The translations under genes were made by a program, and so were the position numbers. Below the pieces are notes generated by a model, which saw only the letters and a program-made list of their open reading frames with translations, did not search any database and was not told the origin of the DNA. Of a stretch of 17,208 nucleotides of DNA, positions 8,129 to 16,750 are shown piece by piece; position 1 is the stretch's first letter, and each line of letters begins with the position of its first letter. The stretch comes from an uncultured Prolixibacteraceae bacterium. GTDB taxonomy: Bacteria > Bacteroidota > Bacteroidia > Bacteroidales > Prolixibacteraceae. The stretch is taken from the NCBI GenBank assembly GCA_937915865.1, contig CALGIG010000056.1:1-17208 (forward strand). Direction: 5' to 3'.

Positions 8129-9970
8129 TTATTGTATTGTAGGAACAAAATCGCCATTATCCCATCCGGCATTTTGCTTCAGATTTGTATTTAGCTTAAT
8201 CCAGTCTGGATTTAATGGAGCAAAATAATTTCTATCCGGTAAAACGATTTGGTTTTGTCCACTTCTGTCTAAAGCTATTTCCTCGTATGTAAAGATTGAT
8301 TTGAGGAGATTATCTTTATCAAATGTTGGATTTTTAGCAAAAAAATCAGTAAGTTGAGCAAGAATTTCATCTATAGAGTTATTGGCATTAACAGATAACC
8401 CCGGAATATTTAAAGCGATCAAAGCTTGCTTATCAAAAGTAGAAGCGTAAGCATGTAATGTTCCATAATTTTTCAGTTCCTGAAACATTCTTCTGCGGCG
8501 TAAGTCGTACAGGCGTTTACCCTCAAAAACAAATTCAACTTGCCTCTCTTTCATAATTGCCGTCAGTGTTTTACTGTAATCTGTACCTACACCTTCATCT
8601 AAACCATAGTTATTGTTGACCCCCGGAAGTAGATGTGCTCTGTTTCTTATAGCGACCAAGTATGTTTTAGCTTCGGCACTTTTGTTGTTTTCATTGGCAC
8701 ACTCGGCAAGATTCAACAAAACTTCGGTATAACGCAATACAGGCCAATCAAATGCTTGTTGGGGGAATGTAGTTATTGTTTTTGTTGTGTCTATCCCTTT
8801 TCTGCAATAAAAACCGGTTGCGGTACCATTAGATCCTTCAAAACCATCAGGTGATGACATGCCTTTACATAACCACTGTAAGCGGGATGCATCTGTTCCA
8901 AAACCATAATGTGCCCCATTGTAAACTATTGTAGAGTAAAACCGGGGATCACGATCCTTCCAGAATGTTTTCTCATCGTAGCCTGAATTCGAGTCAGTTA
9001 TATTCTTGCCATTTCTCATTGGATAAGCACATACCAACTCCCATGTTGGTTCACCTGCTCCTGCTGCTCCGGCAGAATTTGAGAGAGGACGTTGGGCTTG
9101 TTGCGTCCAATTACATTTTGAAGGGTATTGATATTTCACAGACAATACCATTTCGTTAGCTGCACCTGTTTTATCATACCACATCATCTCATGTACGTTA
9201 AATGCGGAATTCGTGTATAGACCGTATCCTTCAGCGTCCAGTTCTTTTTTAGCCGTCTGATTTGCATTATAAGCATCTGACCAATATTGCTGGTTTTTTG
9301 TAACACAAAATAACGGACTGGCTTTCAACAATAAAACCTGACCTTTTACAGCCATTGCTGCAGCTTTTGTTATCCTGCCATCTTCATATCCTGCGGCACC
9401 TCGAATGGGAAGCATCGATATAGATGAGTCCAACTCTGCTTCAATAAAATTGAAACATTCTAAACTGCTATTTCGGGTCACCATCAAATTCTTCATATCT
9501 GAAGTTGGATCCTGAACGGTTGTGATGATGGGTACGCCGCCAAAACTCTTAACCATCTGATAATAAACATAAGCCCTGAAAAAATGGGCTTGCCCTATCA
9601 GGTATTGCTTTTGAGTTTTTTCAATGTTTGCGCCATAAATGTTTGCAAAAAATTCGTTGATAACCCTTACAGCACCATAATTCCAGGAAGCACCGGGATA
9701 TGAATCTGCACTGGAGCTGGTTCCACGGAAAAAAGTATTCACACTACTTACATTGTTGCCGGCTTCACCATTATTATAATAATCCTGATCCCAGGCTGGC
9801 AACTGGCCATATAGACTATTTACATAATACTTGACATATTCTGGGCTATTCCACACTTGATCAGGTGTTATCGCACCAACACGATCAACATCGTCAAGTA
9901 CTTTATTGCAAGCGGCATATCCTATCCCCAGCAGAATGAGTAGAAGCCATTTACTTATTATTTTTTTCAT
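8129..9970 (-). CDS. SusD/RagB-like outer-membrane glycan-binding lipoprotein
   Basis: The start is placed at the ATG at 9970 (MKKIISKW), giving 613 residues. An in-frame TTG at 9988 would add six residues but leaves a poorer signal peptide. The lipoprotein signal ends GIGYAAC, with the lipidated Cys at residue 21; the Tyr at -3 is unusual for a lipobox. N-terminal SusD motifs are TPDQVWNSPEYVKYYVNSLY and the TPR-like AHFFRAYVYYQMVKSFGGVP. The C-terminal RagB/SusD signature is VEFVFEGKRLYDLRRRRMF. It lies 83 bases after the SusC-like gene in the same direction, the standard pair. The family role is to sit on the extracellular face as a lid on the SusC channel and bind the target oligosaccharide. 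No SusE/SusF-type surface glycan-binding protein follows, which is uncommon for complex glycan PULs. The ligand cannot be deduced from sequence. Confidence 0.95.
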   Translation of the reverse strand: MKKIISKWLLLILLGIGYAACNKVLDDVDRVGAITPDQVWNSPEYVKYYVNSLYGQLPAWDQDYYNNGEAGNNVSSVNTFFRGTSSSADSYPGASWNYGAVRVINEFFANIYGANIEKTQKQYLIGQAHFFRAYVYYQMVKSFGGVPIITTVQDPTSDMKNLMVTRNSSLECFNFIEAELDSSISMLPIRGAAGYEDGRITKAAAMAVKGQVLLLKASPLFCVTKNQQYWSDAYNANQTAKKELDAEGYGLYTNSAFNVHEMMWYDKTGAANEMVLSVKYQYPSKCNWTQQAQRPLSNSAGAAGAGEPTWELVCAYPMRNGKNITDSNSGYDEKTFWKDRDPRFYSTIVYNGAHYGFGTDASRLQWLCKGMSSPDGFEGSNGTATGFYCRKGIDTTKTITTFPQQAFDWPVLRYTEVLLNLAECANENNKSAEAKTYLVAIRNRAHLLPGVNNNYGLDEGVGTDYSKTLTAIMKERQVEFVFEGKRLYDLRRRRMFQELKNYGTLHAYASTFDKQALIALNIPGLSVNANNSIDEILAQLTDFFAKNPTFDKDNLLKSIFTYEEIALDRSGQNQIVLPDRNYFAPLNPDWIKLNTNLKQNAGWDNGDFVPTIQ

Positions 9971-10053
9971 ATTATTTACTTTTAGCAATAGTTTTTATTT
10001 ATTATTAAACACACAAAATTTCAACAATCGAAATGCGAAACATTTATTGGTGG

Positions 10054-13000
10054 CTAAAATGTTATTGACGCACCAATTGCAACAGATCTCATAATCGGAT
10101 AATTAAAAACATTACCACTCAGTTCAGGATCCATGCCCCATTTTCTACATAATTTGGAAAAAAGCAGCAGGTTATCACCCGTCATATAAATCTTGAAGTT
10201 GGAAATTGGGTCCATCTTTGCAATGATTTCTTTCGGTAAGCTGTAACTTAAGGTAGCATTTTTTAGCCGCAAAAAATTTCCGCTTTTGATCCAGAATGTA
10301 CTTGGCACCTCTATATTTTGTCCATAACCACCCCAGTTATGTGCTGCCGGACTTGGCATTGATGCGTTTGTATTTTCAGGTGTCCAATAATTTTTCCACA
10401 TAGGATAAACTGCTTTTGCCTGGAAGTTTCTTGCTGTCCAATCGCCTCCTGTGTAAATATCATATTTGGCAACTCCTGCAAAGTATAACTCCAACTCCAA
10501 TCCTTTCCATTCTGCATTGAGGTTAAAGCCGTAAGTTATCCGTGGTACATTATTCGTTGTAATTCGAGCCACATCATACCCATCAACCCTTCCATCGGGA
10601 GTGTCGGTACCTAATGAGCCCCTCAAATCTTTATACAACAACATTCCCGGTCTGGGTTTCATTCCCAAAATAGTAAAATCCTGACCATGTTCAGACATAA
10701 TCTGGTCAACCTGAGCCTGATCTTTGATAATACCATCACAAACATATCCCCAAATTATTCCGTTTATTGGGTGACCAATCACATTTTGGTAATCTCTCAC
10801 CGCTGCAGCCTGATCCACTAATAAGAACTTGTTAGACGATATAGCCCAGTTTCCCCCTATACTGTAATTCAAATTACCAATTTTCCCATTATGCTGCAAG
10901 GTTAATTCAAATCCTCCTGCAGCAGCTTTTCCGTAGTTTACATCAGGTAGTCCTGCACCAACGGTGTTAGGGATAGATGCTACGCGAGAAGCCAATATGT
11001 CATAAGTTTTTTTGTGCCAGTAATCCGCGGTAAGGGTGAACATTTTATCTAAGAAAGATGCATCCAATCCGAGATCGAAATTGAGATTCTTTTCCCAGGT
11101 TATATTCGGGTTAATTGTTGACCCTAAACCCATTCCAGATACCAATCCACTTCCTAATATGATTCCTGAACTAGCGGCATAGTTATACGATTGCTGCCAT
11201 TGCCAGGGATTTGTATTAATAGAACCTGTTAATCCGTATGATGCTCTAACTTTTAATTCATCAGTAATTTTTTTGATTGGCTCGAAAAATGATTCCCGGG
11301 AGATATTCCAACCGACAGAAACTGCAGGAAAGTAACCAAATCTCCTTTGAGGAGAAAAGATATAGGTTCCATCGGCTCTGGCTGTAATACCCAACAAATA
11401 CCGCTGATCATAGTTGTAATTAACCCGGCCATAGTATGATACCTGACCATTAAGTCCAACTGCATTACCATTTATTAATCTTTTTTTCTCATCAGAAGAC
11501 CCTAAACTTCCATCAATATACTGATAGTCTAAGTTTGGAAATCCATAAGTGGTAATATTCAGATATTCGCCTTTGGAAGATATCTGCTCATATCCCATTA
11601 TTGCCTGAAGATCATGTTTGCCAAACTGGTGAAGATAAGATACATCTGTATTAAACTGATAACTTTGTATATTTTGATTTCCTTGATAAAGAGCCTCTTT
11701 GTTGCCTTGCATTGAACTAGCAAGCCAAGGACCGACAAACGCGCCATTATTTCCTTGAATTACATCTACCTCGTTGGTATAGATGTGATTATGCTGTCCT
11801 GTGGTTTTGAAGGCATATATGTTTTCAGGAGAAAATCCAAACTGCTTATACCCGCTCTTAAAATCCGAGTATTTCAACCCCGCCTTTACGGATAAGCCTT
11901 TAATATGAGGAATGTTATATTTGATTTCCAAGGCAGGATTTATTCGCATATCGTTACGTTTATCCGATCCAAACGAACCATCGGTAAATGCCGTTGGAGC
12001 ATTATCTGCCAGATTATATTTCCCATCTATAACGGGAGGTATATTAGTCGGCGCATATATTATCTGCCGGAACAACTGAGTCATACTATCTTCCCCTTTA
12101 AATGACCCCCAAAATCCTTGATTAATATTTCCCCAGGCTCCGTTCAACGATAAGGTAAAAGTCAATCCTTCCTTTATTTCTCCTTCAAGTCTGGTGAGTA
12201 TGTTGTATTTCGAAAAATCGCCATAGAACATAGGTTTTTCGTCGTAATAACTTCCAGAGATGTAATATTTGATTCTATCAGATCCGCCAGAGATAGATAA
12301 ATTGTGCGTTTGGTTTGTAGGATTTCGTAAGGCATCTGACGCATACCAGGAGTGCGTTTTGAAATATTCCAGTTCGTCCGATGTCGCAACTTCTGTACTG
12401 TTTTCGCGTCCAGACTGTATCGAATATTGATTAGTAACAAGTGCAGCATCATAAGCATTCAATGGTTTAATCAAATTAGCAGGCGAAGATTTTTGATATA
12501 AAACATTGTAGGTAATGACTGACTTTTGCTTCGTTCCTGATTTCGTAGTTACCAATATTACCCCATTTCCTGCGTTCATACCATAAATTGCTGCAGAAGC
12601 AGCATCTTTTAGAATACTGATATTGGCAATATCACTAGGATTTAACCTTTTAAAGGCCGTTTCGTCTAAAACCATTCCGTCAATTACAAACAGGGGAGAC
12701 GAATTTCCCTTCCAGGAAGCAACTTCACGAATTTTAATACTTGACGACATTCCGGGAGCACCTCCTGAAGACTGAAGTGCTGTTACTCCAACACTCTTTC
12801 CCTGTAGCAAGTTTGCAGAGGAGCTTGCCATTTTTTCGGAAAATACAGATGAAGAAATTGTTGTAACCGCTCCAGTTAAATTTTCTCGTTTCTGTGTACC
12901 ATATCCAATAGCAACAACTTCCTCAATACCAACAGTTTCTTCAGTCAAAATGATATTAATTGTCGATCTTCCTTCCATCTTAGTTTCCTGTGTCTTCATC

Positions 13001-13560
13001 CCTACAAACGAGTATTGTAAAGTTGCTTTTTCAGAAACATTGGCAAGTTTATACTTTCCATCGGCATCGGTAATGGTTCCGACCGTCGTTCCTTTGATTG
13101 CCACCGAAACTCCTGGCAATGGCGCTCCTGTTGAATCGGTAACTTTACCTGAAACAGAATGAGGCTGCTGCCCGATAACCGATTCACTTCCATTTTTTGA
13201 AAGGGCAATTAACCGGCCATCTATTTTGTAGGAAACGCTAGTCCCTTTAAAAATATCACTCAAAATCTCTGGCACCAATTTATCTGTTGCCTCAATATCG
13301 ACAGTCCTTTCAACATCAATAGTCTTAGCACTGTACATAAAATAGTAGTCGGTTTTATTTTCTATTAGTTGAATAATTTCTTCAATCCTGATGTTCTTTT
13401 GATTGATGCTTAACCTCTTGTTTTGCGAAAAAGTCTCAATCGCAATCGATTGAAATGCAAAAAACAAACATATTAACAAGGTTAGTCTCATAACAAGCAA
13501 CGTTTTACATTTCCATACTCGCAAGAGTATAGAAACCATTGAATAATGATTTTTTTTCAT
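10054..13560 (-). CDS. SusC-like TonB-dependent transporter with STN signalling domain
   Basis: 1168 residues. An extended hydrophobic signal region lies at about 18-45 (LLICLFFAFQSIA). An STN domain (about 48-122, IRIEEIIQLIENKTDYYFMY) is followed by a carboxypeptidase-regulatory-like domain (about 136-205, VSGKVTDSTGAPLPGVSVAI) and a TonB-box-like segment with the SusC signature EEVVAIGYGTQKRENLTGAV (214-233). The plug follows (about 235-350, LLQGKSVGVTALQS, SILKDAASAAIYG). The rest is a 22-strand-type barrel ending SVAIGASITF, with a terminal aromatic residue as expected for BAM insertion. M8 is a possible alternative start. It imports oligosaccharides across the outer membrane with energy from TonB. 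The STN domain, together with the FecR and ECF sigma genes just upstream, indicates trans-envelope signalling in which substrate binding is passed to the anti-sigma factor. The start lies 155 bases after fecR, and the terminator-like hairpin in between suggests a separate, sigma-controlled promoter. Confidence 0.96.
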   Translation of the reverse strand: MKKNHYSMVSILLRVWKCKTLLVMRLTLLICLFFAFQSIAIETFSQNKRLSINQKNIRIEEIIQLIENKTDYYFMYSAKTIDVERTVDIEATDKLVPEILSDIFKGTSVSYKIDGRLIALSKNGSESVIGQQPHSVSGKVTDSTGAPLPGVSVAIKGTTVGTITDADGKYKLANVSEKATLQYSFVGMKTQETKMEGRSTINIILTEETVGIEEVVAIGYGTQKRENLTGAVTTISSSVFSEKMASSSANLLQGKSVGVTALQSSGGAPGMSSSIKIREVASWKGNSSPLFVIDGMVLDETAFKRLNPSDIANISILKDAASAAIYGMNAGNGVILVTTKSGTKQKSVITYNVLYQKSSPANLIKPLNAYDAALVTNQYSIQSGRENSTEVATSDELEYFKTHSWYASDALRNPTNQTHNLSISGGSDRIKYYISGSYYDEKPMFYGDFSKYNILTRLEGEIKEGLTFTLSLNGAWGNINQGFWGSFKGEDSMTQLFRQIIYAPTNIPPVIDGKYNLADNAPTAFTDGSFGSDKRNDMRINPALEIKYNIPHIKGLSVKAGLKYSDFKSGYKQFGFSPENIYAFKTTGQHNHIYTNEVDVIQGNNGAFVGPWLASSMQGNKEALYQGNQNIQSYQFNTDVSYLHQFGKHDLQAIMGYEQISSKGEYLNITTYGFPNLDYQYIDGSLGSSDEKKRLINGNAVGLNGQVSYYGRVNYNYDQRYLLGITARADGTYIFSPQRRFGYFPAVSVGWNISRESFFEPIKKITDELKVRASYGLTGSINTNPWQWQQSYNYAASSGIILGSGLVSGMGLGSTINPNITWEKNLNFDLGLDASFLDKMFTLTADYWHKKTYDILASRVASIPNTVGAGLPDVNYGKAAAGGFELTLQHNGKIGNLNYSIGGNWAISSNKFLLVDQAAAVRDYQNVIGHPINGIIWGYVCDGIIKDQAQVDQIMSEHGQDFTILGMKPRPGMLLYKDLRGSLGTDTPDGRVDGYDVARITTNNVPRITYGFNLNAEWKGLELELYFAGVAKYDIYTGGDWTARNFQAKAVYPMWKNYWTPENTNASMPSPAAHNWGGYGQNIEVPSTFWIKSGNFLRLKNATLSYSLPKEIIAKMDPISNFKIYMTGDNLLLFSKLCRKWGMDPELSGNVFNYPIMRSVAIGASITF

Positions 13561-13596
13561 AATTTTGTAATGATTTGAATTTTAATTCGAATTATT

Positions 13597-13632
13597 TATG
13601 CCTTTCACTGACTGGTAATTAGAGAAGGCATA
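13597..13632 (-). promoter_or_regulatory. Inverted repeat in the leader of the susC-like gene
   Basis: The perfect 8-base arms TATGCCTT (13597-13604) and AAGGCATA (13625-13632) are separated by 20 bases, 37 bases upstream of the transporter ATG. This could be an mRNA leader stem or part of the sigma-dependent promoter region. It is structure seen in sequence; its function is unproven. Confidence 0.3.
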
Positions 13633-13644
13633 GATCACAAGAAG

Positions 13645-13667
13645 GGAGATGGTTACATCTCCTTTTT
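13645..13667. terminator. Hairpin terminator or attenuator between fecR-like and susC-like genes
   Basis: GGAGATG (13645-13651) pairs perfectly with CATCTCC (13656-13662) around a four-base loop. On the plus strand a T-run follows (13663-13667). On the minus strand, the direction of the genes, the stem is followed only by the pyrimidine-rich CTTCTTG, so termination would be weak or partial. It lies about 50-70 bases past the end of the fecR-like gene, consistent with partly separating the regulators from the highly expressed susCD genes. Confidence 0.5.
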
Positions 13668-13715
13668 AGTTAGTCTTATTTCATAGGCTGATAATTTTAG
13701 TTTGGTTTTAATATT

Positions 13716-14732
13716 TCATTTCCTTTCAATCACAAGTTTGGTTTCTCCATTTACTTTTAATTTCGAATAGTTAAATGGTGTTGAATATTGTAACAGATCA
13801 ATTATCTGATCCAGATTTTCATTCTTTATAGTTGCAGTAAACGGAAAATGAGAGGCAGAAGGGTCATCAATTTCAATCACAACATTATACCATCTCCCTA
13901 GTTTTTTTAACACTTCGTCCAGAGGATCATCATGGAATAAAAGAATTCCTTCTGTCCATGAAGTAAATTTATTCGTATCTGTTTCCTTTATAGAAAACTT
14001 CGATTCATTTTTCTCATAAGTTGCTAATTGCCCTGGACTTACATGTACAAACTGTTCGCCAGGTTTATATTCACCTTTGAAAAGATCGATTTTACCTGTT
14101 TTCAAAACAACCTGAATTTGATTTTCATCGCCGTAATTCATTACATTAAAGCTTGTTCCAATTACTTTCAGCCCAACCTCTCCAAGATTTACAATAAACG
14201 GGTGTTTCGAATCTTTAGCCACATTGAAAAAAGCTTCACCTTTTACTTCAACATTTCTGGTTTCATTTCCGGCAAAGCTAGATGGGTAACTTATTGTACT
14301 TCCAGACATTAACCAAACATCAGTGCCATCGGCCAAAGTCACTTTTTTTACTTTCTCATTTGAAAGAGATTCCCTGAGATATACGACTTGTCTATTTTCT
14401 TTTGATGAATTCAGCGTAGAGTAGTAGTAAATAACCGGAAGGATCAAGCCCAGGATAAAAATCGCAGCAGCATTTCTTAATCGCAGCAAGAAATACGTTT
14501 TCTTTGATTTTCGTTTTTCATTGATTCTTGCCTCAATTTTCGAGAACAGTTTGACAGAATCAATATTTTCCGGAGCATCAAAATCCTTAATCCATCCTTC
14601 GTTAAATAGTTTCTCATACTCCAAATGCCCATTTTCACTATTTAACCAAAAGAATAATTCTCTTAATTGTGAATCACTTATTCTCCCGTTCAGGAAATTC
14701 TGTAATAAATGTATTTTGTCGTCGGAATGCAT
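13716..14732 (-). CDS. FecR-family anti-sigma factor
   Basis: 338 residues with one membrane helix. The cytoplasmic N-terminal part (about 1-82, LLQNFLNGRISDSQLRELFF) is where this family holds its sigma factor. The helix spans about 86-105 (NAAAIFILGLILPVIYYYST). The periplasmic FecR domain covers about 115-225, with VTLADGTDVWLMSGSTISYP (131-150), VEVKGEAFFNVAKDSKHPF and VGLKVIGTSFNVMNY. A C-terminal domain of the type usual in Bacteroidota (about 262-335, FHDDPLDEVLKKLGRWYNV) follows. In the family model, the STN domain of the loaded transporter contacts the periplasmic part, which frees the ECF sigma factor. The gene starts 90 bases after the sigma gene and precedes the STN-containing transporter. 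A hairpin lies 10 bases in front of its ATG. Confidence 0.94.
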   Translation of the reverse strand: MHSDDKIHLLQNFLNGRISDSQLRELFFWLNSENGHLEYEKLFNEGWIKDFDAPENIDSVKLFSKIEARINEKRKSKKTYFLLRLRNAAAIFILGLILPVIYYYSTLNSSKENRQVVYLRESLSNEKVKKVTLADGTDVWLMSGSTISYPSSFAGNETRNVEVKGEAFFNVAKDSKHPFIVNLGEVGLKVIGTSFNVMNYGDENQIQVVLKTGKIDLFKGEYKPGEQFVHVSPGQLATYEKNESKFSIKETDTNKFTSWTEGILLFHDDPLDEVLKKLGRWYNVVIEIDDPSASHFPFTATIKNENLDQIIDLLQYSTPFNYSKLKVNGETKLVIERK

Positions 14733-14741
14733 ATTTTGATC

Positions 14742-14775
14742 TTGATATTCATGAGTAAATACACATGAACATCAA
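14742..14775 (-). promoter_or_regulatory. Hairpin just upstream of the fecR-like start codon
   Basis: TTGATATTCATG (14742-14753) and CATGAACATCAA (14764-14775) pair at 11 of 12 positions around a 10-base loop. The stem ends 9 bases before the anti-sigma ATG, so it could affect ribosome access and keep anti-sigma output below or tied to sigma output. This role is inferred. Confidence 0.3.
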
Positions 14776-14822
14776 AAAACTGCCATTCGAAATCAAAGAA
14801 AATGAAGAAAAAGATGAGAAAA

Positions 14823-15398
14823 TTATAAAAGGAAGATATTGATCATCAACAAGTGAAATTTTTTGAATTCTTCCTTTACCTGTTTATTTGCTTTAAACAG
14901 CTGATGATCAACCGTAATAACAGATATTCCCAGCCTTTCTGCTATTTCTTGCCGAGAAAGTCCTTCCACTTTTTGAAGAAGAAAGACTTCTTTTTGTTTA
15001 GGCGGTAATCCATTCAATATCGTATCAATAATACTTTGCGTTTCCTGAAACAGAATATACTGGTCGGCCGGGCTTTCAGAACCCTCAGTAAAGAAATTTA
15101 GATGATCCTCGAAAACTTTACGATTTACTTTTTTTCGGACATAATTTAAGGAAGTGTTTCGTGCGATGCGAAACAACAACGATTCAAATGGATATTCTTC
15201 CCAATAACTCTCCCGGGTTTCCCAAATTTTTAAAAACGTTTCCTGAACAATTTCTTCTGCATCTTCTTTTGACTTCAACAACCTAAACAGGAAAGAATAT
15301 AAGCGCTTATGATACCGCTCAAAAAGCGATTTAAAAGCCGCTGTATCTCCCTTTTTGAAAGCTTTTATAAGTTGTATTTCAGAGTTAGTCAAGTCCAC
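14823..15398 (-). CDS. ECF-type RNA polymerase sigma factor
   Basis: 191 residues. The start codon is GTG at 15398; upstream in frame there is no ATG before a stop codon. Region 2 lies at about 22-90 (FKSLFERYHKRLYSFLFRLL, DAEEIVQETFLKIW, RIARNTSLNYVRKK) and region 4 at about 122-174 (LPPKQKEVFLLQKVEGLSRQ, EIAERLGISVITVDHQLFKA). Domains 1 and 3 are absent, as in group 4 sigma factors. The C-terminal tail (HLLMINIFLL) is oddly hydrophobic. It directs RNA polymerase to a small set of promoters, here most likely that of the susC-like gene. It is first in the sigma, anti-sigma, transporter order. The upstream gap to the broken integrase is 115 bases and must contain its promoter. Confidence 0.95.
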   Translation of the reverse strand: MDLTNSEIQLIKAFKKGDTAAFKSLFERYHKRLYSFLFRLLKSKEDAEEIVQETFLKIWETRESYWEEYPFESLLFRIARNTSLNYVRKKVNRKVFEDHLNFFTEGSESPADQYILFQETQSIIDTILNGLPPKQKEVFLLQKVEGLSRQEIAERLGISVITVDHQLFKANKQVKEEFKKFHLLMINIFLL

Positions 15399-15418
15399 TT
15401 TACTGCAATGAGAAGTTA

Positions 15419-15447
15419 CAAATATCGTATATAATTTAGGAATTCAA
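15419..15447 (-). promoter_or_regulatory. Possible promoter of the sigma factor gene
   Basis: On the minus strand GATATTTG (15419-15426) matches five of the six fixed bases of the Bacteroidota -7 box TAnnTTTG. TTGA (15444-15447) lies 17 bases upstream, near the expected -33 position. Transcription would begin roughly 14 bases before the GTG. The match is partial. Confidence 0.25.
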
Positions 15448-15513
15448 TTCCATCATAGGCGTTTTCTCTGATAAGAGCTATCAGTTTGACATATCTACGT
15501 ATACGTTAACCTA

Positions 15514-16721
15514 CTAATTGTCAACCAGCTTGATTTTTAGAGCTGCCATATCTGAGGCTATTTTTGAATCCACTATCCTTGTATAAATCTAAGTTATTTT
15601 AATAACGTATGCCCCAGCATTTTCGACACCGTTTCTATCGGTACTCCGTTTGAAAGCGTTACGGATGTTGCAAACGTATGCATGGAAAGGTGCATGGAAA
15701 GGTTTTTACTTATCTCGCAAACATCAGCCAGTTCCTTTAGATAGCTATTCATTTTCTGATTGGAAAGGACCGGAAGTATTTTATTAGATGAACATACAAC
15801 CGGATGGTCTTGATATTTCAACATTATTTGTTACGCTGCTGGAAGAATTGGTATTCTGCATCTTGATTCGGTTTTTGTCCGGTCAAGAATGATCCAATCA
15901 TTGCCGTCATTACCTTTCTGAATATTTCTTGAATTCAATTTTGAGATATCGACATAAGCTAAGCCGGTATAGCAGGCAAAAACAAAAATATCTCTCACTA
16001 ACTGCATTCTGGGGATTGCCAATTCCTTCATTTGAATTTTTTGAACCTCCTGAAGTGTCAAAAAGTCCCGATGTCCTTCACTTCTTGAAAATCTAAAGGA
16101 GCTGTAAGGGTTTCGAAGTAAATAATTCATGGCAACCGCCTGGTTCAATACCTTTTTAATAATCTTATGGTAGCAGAAGGCTGTGTTTGAGGTCACAGAA
16201 TAGGTACTCTTCAGATAAACATCAAACGATTTGATCAGCTTAAAATCGAACCCGGCAACAGGAATATCCTTGCGCTTCTCTTTCTTTTGCATAAACTCTT
16301 CAAACCGCTTGCGGACTGTCCTGTACTGTTTTAAAGTCGACGGAGAATAATCATTCCTCAACGTCGCTTCTACATCTTGAACTATAGAATCAAAGACCTC
16401 CAGAAATCCCTGACCATTGCTAACCCCGAGAAATCTGTCCCTAATCGAAAATACATCAAATGGCTCACCAAGTAAATCCAACTGGTTATAAATATCCTAG
16501 ATTTTAGTCCTGATCTTTGCGATCCGGTTGTTGATTACTTTAATCTCTTCCGATTTCCCATCAGCAAGCTGGGCTGATTCAATCCAGGAAGATTTATCGA
16601 GAAAAAAACCGGTGGAAGCTTCAAAACGCTGGCCACCCATTGTGCACCTTAAATACAAAGGTGATTTGCCGTCTGGTCTTGATTTTGACCTTCTTAATTG
16701 AAATAAAACTAAAACTCTCAT
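15514..16721 (-). pseudogene. Decayed tyrosine recombinase/integrase of Bacteroidota type
   Basis: Three adjacent open segments and an out-of-frame tail reconstruct one integrase of about 400 residues, the usual family length. 16500-16721 encodes the arm-binding domain (SKSRPDGKSPLYLRCTMGG). An in-frame TAG at 16497-16499 interrupts it (KI-stop-DIYNQLDLLGEPF). The SAM-like core-binding and catalytic parts follow (STLKQYRTVRKRFEEFM, FACYTGLAYVDISKLNSRNI, RTKTESRCRIPILP). An in-frame TAA at 15831-15833 comes next, then HTFATSVTLSNGVPIETVSK and MLGHT. Near 15590-15596 a one-base deletion plus a Gln-type codon turned TAG breaks the frame. The next frame then carries the nucleophile segment IYTRIVDSKIASDMAALKIK, ending at 15514. 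The second catalytic Arg (normally ARHTFA) is Met here. It is not expected to be functional, and is probably a scar of a past integrative element. Confidence 0.92.
15679..15702. repeat. 12-base tandem duplication inside the integrase pseudogene
   Basis: TGCATGGAAAGG occurs twice in tandem. On the coding strand it reads LSMH-LSMH where relatives have a single LxxH followed by LARH or MARH. The protein length is unchanged, so the second unit replaced, rather than was added to, the catalytic-Arg codons. Confidence 0.85.
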
Positions 16722-16750
16722 AATTCCTATTTTACAATATTACTAAAATA

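Noticed and set aside
9971..9988. Upstream TTG start for the SusD-like protein
   Set aside because: It adds six residues before a standard lipoprotein signal; the ATG at 9970 gives the usual Lys-Lys plus hydrophobic segment plus Cys arrangement.
15594..16721. Three separate small integrase genes or an alternative genetic code reading TAG/TAA
   Set aside because: The segments join in frame into one known protein, a frameshift is also present, and neighbouring genes use normal stop codons, so simple decay explains the stops.
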